In this document: positions 7,542 through 10,339 of the stretch, in pieces | How the letters are laid out: each line of letters opens with the position of its first letter | Numbering within the stretch: the first letter of the stretch is position 1 | Assembly: GCA_003024985.2 (NCBI GenBank) | Contig: PXIH01S0018811.1 | Length of the DNA: 10,339 nucleotides | Source: Euperipatoides rowelli | Taxonomy: Eukaryota; Onychophora; Udeonychophora; Euonychophora; Peripatopsidae | Strand: one strand, 5' to 3' | Notes under the pieces: generated by a model | Told to the model about the DNA's origin: nothing | What the model saw: the letters and a program-made list of their open reading frames with translations, nothing else | Database searches by the model: none | Position numbers and translations under genes: made by a program

Positions 7542-7755
7542 GTTCTGCTTACAAATACTAGATAGATATAACGGTCTAGGTCTAATTGCATGCGAAGAGA
7601 GATAAAGCTACGAAAAGCCTGAGCCTTCTTGATAGTCGATTGCACGTTAATATGGTGGCGATGATTGGAACAGCCACCTCTTTTAAGTCCAAATTGCTTA
7701 AAAATATTTAAATCTTTTAATATTCTCACAGTATCTAGTTCAAGATTTAATTTCC
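7538..7755 (-). pseudogene. LINE ORF2 segment upstream of the endonuclease
   Basis: The minus-strand frame reads VRILKDLNIFKQFGLKRGG and then IKKAQAFRSFISLRMQL before running into the TTAA insertion. LINE ORF2 proteins of this group often have a G..RG.RGG-like patch a short way before the endonuclease opening, and KQFGLKRGG sits at the expected place. The order is right once the 671-bp insert is ignored, although the two sides are not in exactly the same frame. The 5' limit (about 7755) is my estimate. Confidence 0.55.
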
Positions 7756-7789
7756 TAACGGTATATATAATTTTATTATTGCATTATTA

Positions 7790-8120
7790 AATTTAACAAC
7801 TCGTATTAATATTGGCAGATCCGAAAATCTTGAATGCCAGACTAGTCTCATTATGACTGGCTGCTTGGAAACATGCCACCATTCCAACGGTCCCATTTGC
7901 TGCTGCCATAAGCCACCAACCAAGTCCAAGGAAGAAAGATAATGACAGCCCTGTAGGGATTTTAAAATGTTGTTAATTAAAGACATAGGGGAAACCATTT
8001 GAAATAGTATCAAGATTTAACTCTGAAGTTGATAGAAAATTTATGAATTTTTTTTATTTTAAACTAAATGTACTGGGGCTAAATATAGTGATCTAATCTC
8101 CTTAGTAAAGTTCATGTTTA
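7790..8120 (-). pseudogene. Ty3/gypsy-type reverse transcriptase fragment
   Basis: This is a short broken piece of an LTR-retrotransposon polymerase. On the minus strand it reads SLYLAPVHLV (compare S.SPYASPVVLV in the family), then in other frames LNLDTISNGFP (compare the yRxLN..T..D.FP block), then LINNILKSLQGCHYLSSLDL followed by VGGLWQQQM. That last block is the classic L.G..YFSSLDL.SGYWQ block, with the first catalytic Asp in SLDL. A final LAFKIFGSANINTS may be the F..LPFGL.NAP.TF region. Stops and frameshifts are frequent. The second catalytic motif (YxDD), protease, RNase H, integrase and LTRs are not seen. It lies next to the 5' side of the LINE. Confidence 0.72.
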
Positions 8121-8294
8121 ATCCTTATCATAAAATAGCCCTGATATTGGCATTTTTATTTTTTCAGGCGATTCCAGTTATTTTTGCTGATACACCCACA
8201 GTCTTTATGTAATGTGAACTACATTTAAATCAGCTAAAATATTTTTAACCAATCGAATTCAATATACTTTTTAAAATAGTAGTTTTTCTGCAGC
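8121..8294. other. AT-rich spacer
   Basis: Between the gypsy fragment and the short inverted-repeat element. It may contain further decayed LTR-element sequence, but I recognise no motif. Confidence 0.3.
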
Positions 8295-8303
8295 ACTAAT
8301 CCA

Positions 8304-8580
8304 CTAGCGTCTGGGTAGCAAACTTACCCTTGCTTTTTTCTTCAAAATAGCATATGGAATCGGGTGCATTATTTTTTTTATATACAATCTTACCCTTACC
8401 CCTAACTCCAACTCTGTGAAATCCACTATACCTCAACCCTATGATAATCAAGAGATGCAGTATACTTTTTTTTTGATTATTTTGACACAACTTCTTGTGG
8501 CCCAAACATTAAGCAATCGATGGCCGTTCACCGCAAGTTTTAGGAGGAAAGGGCACTGGTAAGTTTGACACAGACGCTAT
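8304..8580. mobile_element. Short TIR element (MITE), about 277 bp
   Basis: The left end has AGCGTCTGGGTAGCAAACTT (from 8306). The right end in reverse complement has AGCGTCTGTGTCAAACTTACC (8558-8578), alike over about 21-23 bases with a 2-base gap. Flanks ACTAATCCA (8295-8303) and ACTAAATCCA (8581-8590) look like a target duplication with one added base, giving a 9-10 bp duplication as in MULEs. A TA duplication (8305-8306 and 8578-8579) is an alternative reading. The interior includes a CTTACCC...CTAACTCCAACT block related to the tandem repeat at 3401-3753. There is no protein. Confidence 0.75.
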
Positions 8581-8590
8581 ACTAAATCCA

Positions 8591-8723
8591 AAGTCAGGAA
8601 AGGTTTTATTTAATTAGATCCTAAAAGATTGCATTTATTCTTTTTATATCTAAATTGTATTTTTAAAATCTGGTTTGTCTGTTGAGTTTGTCCCATAATT
8701 TTCCCATTCGAGTATGGATGAGA
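8591..8723. other. AT-rich spacer
   Basis: Separates the MITE from the hAT-like element; nothing recognised. Confidence 0.4.
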
Positions 8724-8731
8724 AACTAGCC
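8724..8731. repeat. Left 8-bp target duplication of the hAT-like element
   Basis: AACTAGCC, against ATCTAGCC at 9536-9543; seven of eight bases agree. Confidence 0.75.
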
Positions 8732-9118
8732 TAGGGATCTTAAGTTTTTTTCACTCACGACCCCCTTTTGCCTGAAAATTTTTTCTGTGACCCTAGGTAT
8801 TTAGGTATATATAATAGGTAGAGAAATAAAATATTTACTGATAAATCATAAAGAAATTTATCCCAGCAGCAAAAGCAAAGAAGAAAAATAGAAGATAGTT
8901 GAGATAAAGCCATGGAGACTAATACCTATCAAAATAAAGAACAAAACATTCAAGAGCAAGAGTAGAAACCAAATCTATTTGTTAAATGCTTATTTGTTTA
9001 CTTGTCCAGTTATATGTTGTGTTGTTATGTCATGTGATGTTCTGTACAGGCTCTGTGCAGCTGGGTGTGAGCCATAGTGTGATGATGTCCATAACCTGGT
9101 TGGTTTACTGTATAGCCC

Positions 9119-9162
9119 GTAATACCGGGAATTGGTTACCCTCGCGGGGCCGGCAGTATTAC
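9119..9162. repeat. GC-rich imperfect hairpin within the hAT-like element
   Basis: GTAATACCGG at 9119-9128 pairs with CCGGCAGTATTAC at 9150-9162, with three unpaired bases on one side. The loop includes CCTCGCGGGG, itself self-complementary. It stands out as the most GC-rich patch of the window. Confidence 0.6.
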
Positions 9163-9230
9163 TGACTGATAGATACGAAACATGGCTTTGATATACATGT
9201 AATTTTACTATTTATTAAAGATGAAAGCAA

Positions 9231-9330
9231 ATTTGCATACTAATGAGATGGATTTCCATACTAATGAGTAATGAGACGGATTTGCATACTAATGAGATGG
9301 ATTTGCATACTAATGAGATGGATGTGCTTG
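9231..9330. repeat. 21-bp tandem array with octamer motifs
   Basis: Units of the form ATTTGCATACTAATGAGATGG start at 9231, 9252, 9280 and 9301, with a partial unit at 9322. Unit two has ATTTCCAT and is followed by a 7-base duplication (GTAATGA), making that spacing 28 instead of 21. ATTTGCAT is the POU/octamer recognition sequence and appears exactly three times. Whether anything binds is not known. Confidence 0.93.
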
Positions 9331-10087
9331 TTTGTTTTTGCATAAAGGAATAAATATTGGCTGAACAACTCCAATTCATTAGGCTTTCAAATAAATTTTT
9401 GGTCGTTTTGATTTCAAATAAGTTTTTTGTCGTTGCGCATTTAGAAACCTTTTACTGTTGCAAAATGTTTTGTGAACCCCACATTCAGTTACACGAAACC
9501 ATATGGGGTCGCGACCTGCAATTTAAGAAGCCCTGATCTAGCCTATATAGTTCATACAAGGCTTTAGTTTTGGTTCTACTATTTTGCCATTTTTCTCCTC
9601 ACCTATTATATTTTTCAGTTTTAAATTACAAAATTTTTAATAAATTTCATCATTTAAATTTACTAGGCTATTGTTTCTATTATCAATTATGGAAACAGTC
9701 TGATTAGGCTTATCAATTTTCATCCTCACTTTTTAAATACAAAATAAGTCCAAGGTTTAATTTCATTACTATATATTCATGAAAGTTATTTAATTGACAT
9801 TTTAATAAATTTTTTGTGCGAGATGTTAAAATATTGACATTTGTTTGACTTAAAGGTGATATGTTATATTAAGAAATCTAAATTAGGCTAATTTGTCTAG
9901 TCTGCTCTAAATGTTGTGGCCTATAAACAGTTTATTAGTACGATACTCCCTATCCAGCTTAATATTAGGATTGGCTGTTTATATTTTTATACTTGAAGCT
10001 CAACTGTTCTGGATATTTATTGGACCGAATAACGCATAATTGCTGATCTTAACATGTGGTCATAAGGTTTGTTAATAATTCTCCAAC

Positions 10088-10114
10088 CCTATCTTTATTA
10101 TAAATAAAGATAGG
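10088..10114. repeat. Perfect 12-bp hairpin
   Basis: CCTATCTTTATT (10088-10099) and its exact reverse complement AATAAAGATAGG (10103-10114), with a 3-base loop. No T-run or coding neighbour suggests a terminator. Confidence 0.85.
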
Positions 10115-10325
10115 ATTAATATTTGGTGCAATACAGTTTTTCTTGATATCCCTTTTAATGTCTCTCCTTTCAATTAAATTGCCTTCTGAAACATTTGTCA
10201 ATTTTATTCAGACTACTATTGTATTTGGATGTTTTATTAGTTTATCTTTCCCAAATCGGTCCTTTATGTCTAACAAACTGTTTAATTTTGTCTTATTGGA
10301 TGAGTTATACTGTATATACACAGTG

Positions 10326-10339
10326 TATATATATATATA
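10326..10339. repeat. TA dinucleotide run at the window edge
   Basis: Seven TA units, preceded by the palindrome TGTATATACA; it continues past the window. Confidence 0.8.

Larger units (their letters stand above)
4168..7755 (-). mobile_element. LINE (non-LTR retrotransposon, CR1/L2/Jockey-like), decayed and 5' truncated
   Basis: This is a single minus-strand element that copied itself through target-primed reverse transcription. From 5' to 3' it shows an upstream segment (7755-7538), an inserted foreign element (7537-6867), an APE endonuclease (6866 to about 6150), a linker (about 5860-5440), an RT (about 5430-4680), a C-terminal tail ending at 4315 and a 3' untranslated region. The 3' end is an AATAAA (4193-4198 read on minus) and a TAA-type repeat (4169-4190). 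Many frameshifts and stops make it inactive. There is no ORF1, so it is probably 5' truncated. Motifs fit the APE-type Jockey superfamily; I cannot assign the exact clade. It joins transposase sequence at 4165 and gypsy RT sequence beyond about 7790. Confidence 0.88.
8732..9535. mobile_element. hAT-like (Charlie-type) non-autonomous element, 804 bp
   Basis: The right end in reverse complement reads CAGGGCTTCTTAAATT, then GGTCGCGACCCC. The left end reads TAGGGATCTTAAG, then CACTCACGACCCCC. A CAGGG(C/G)TTCTTAA start followed by a GTCGCGACCCC block is characteristic of hAT-Charlie family ends. An 8-bp duplication (7 of 8 identical) agrees with hAT. The left end has lost the CA start (now TA). 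The interior has no transposase frame but holds an inverted repeat (9119-9162) and a 21-bp tandem array (9231-9330). This is an old inactive copy. Confidence 0.85.
9544..10339. other. AT-rich stretch with no recognised gene
   Basis: I looked in all frames and found only short open pieces without family motifs. Apart from the hairpin at 10088-10114 and the TA run at the edge, nothing is assignable. Decayed repeats are likely. Confidence 0.5.

Noticed and set aside
8296-8505. Minus-strand open frame of 69 codons
   Set aside because: It lies almost wholly inside a short inverted-repeat element; the product has no recognised domain.
9000-9200. tRNA-derived SINE
   Set aside because: No convincing A-box and B-box pair or tRNA-like fold; the stretch lies within the hAT-like element.
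10088-10114. Rho-independent terminator
   Set aside because: The DNA is eukaryotic in character and no gene ends there.

Overview
This is AT-rich animal genomic DNA (roughly 70 percent A+T by eye) with a few single 'n' bases. I find no intact gene. Both strands are filled with decayed transposable elements, several nested inside one another. The element types point to a metazoan: a Mutator-like transposase of the type common in invertebrates, a CR1/L2/Jockey-like LINE, a Ty3/gypsy reverse transcriptase fragment, a hAT element with Charlie-like ends, and several short elements with terminal inverted repeats. An aquatic invertebrate or lower chordate is possible, but the sequence does not decide it. 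I see no host exons, tRNA, rRNA or CRISPR.

Layout. Positions 332-1269 (minus) hold the N-terminal and first catalytic part of a Mutator-like (MULE) transposase, broken by two stops and homopolymer frameshifts. Positions 1537-1740 form a short inverted-repeat unit. Positions 1963-4165 (minus) hold a second transposase relic, an RNase H/DDE type of the kind annotated in invertebrates as DUF7869-like. It is split by a 989-bp non-autonomous DNA transposon (3068-4056) with 25-bp terminal inverted repeats and a perfect 8-bp target duplication. Removing the insert and one duplication copy rejoins the reading frame exactly. That insert carries a 150-bp hairpin and about 3.3 copies of a 110-122 bp tandem repeat.

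Positions 4168-7755 (minus) hold a LINE. It retains an upstream segment, an APE endonuclease with GDFN and SDH motifs, a linker, an RT with YVDD, a C-terminal tail and a 3' end in a TAA-type repeat. A second inserted element (6867-7537), with roughly 65-bp inverted repeats and a TTAA duplication, interrupts it. Positions 7790-8120 (minus) hold a Ty3/gypsy RT fragment. Positions 8304-8580 form a short inverted-repeat element, and 8732-9535 a hAT-like element containing a 21-bp tandem array of octamer (ATTTGCAT) motifs. The rest, 9544-10339, is AT-rich and unassigned apart from a perfect hairpin and a terminal TA run.

The parts do not work together as a pathway. They record successive insertions: transposase B first, then a LINE and the 8-bp-TSD element into it, then the TTAA element into the LINE. 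I do not see a new functional system. The most informative points are the exact nested insertion sites and the repeat module shared by two unrelated short elements.
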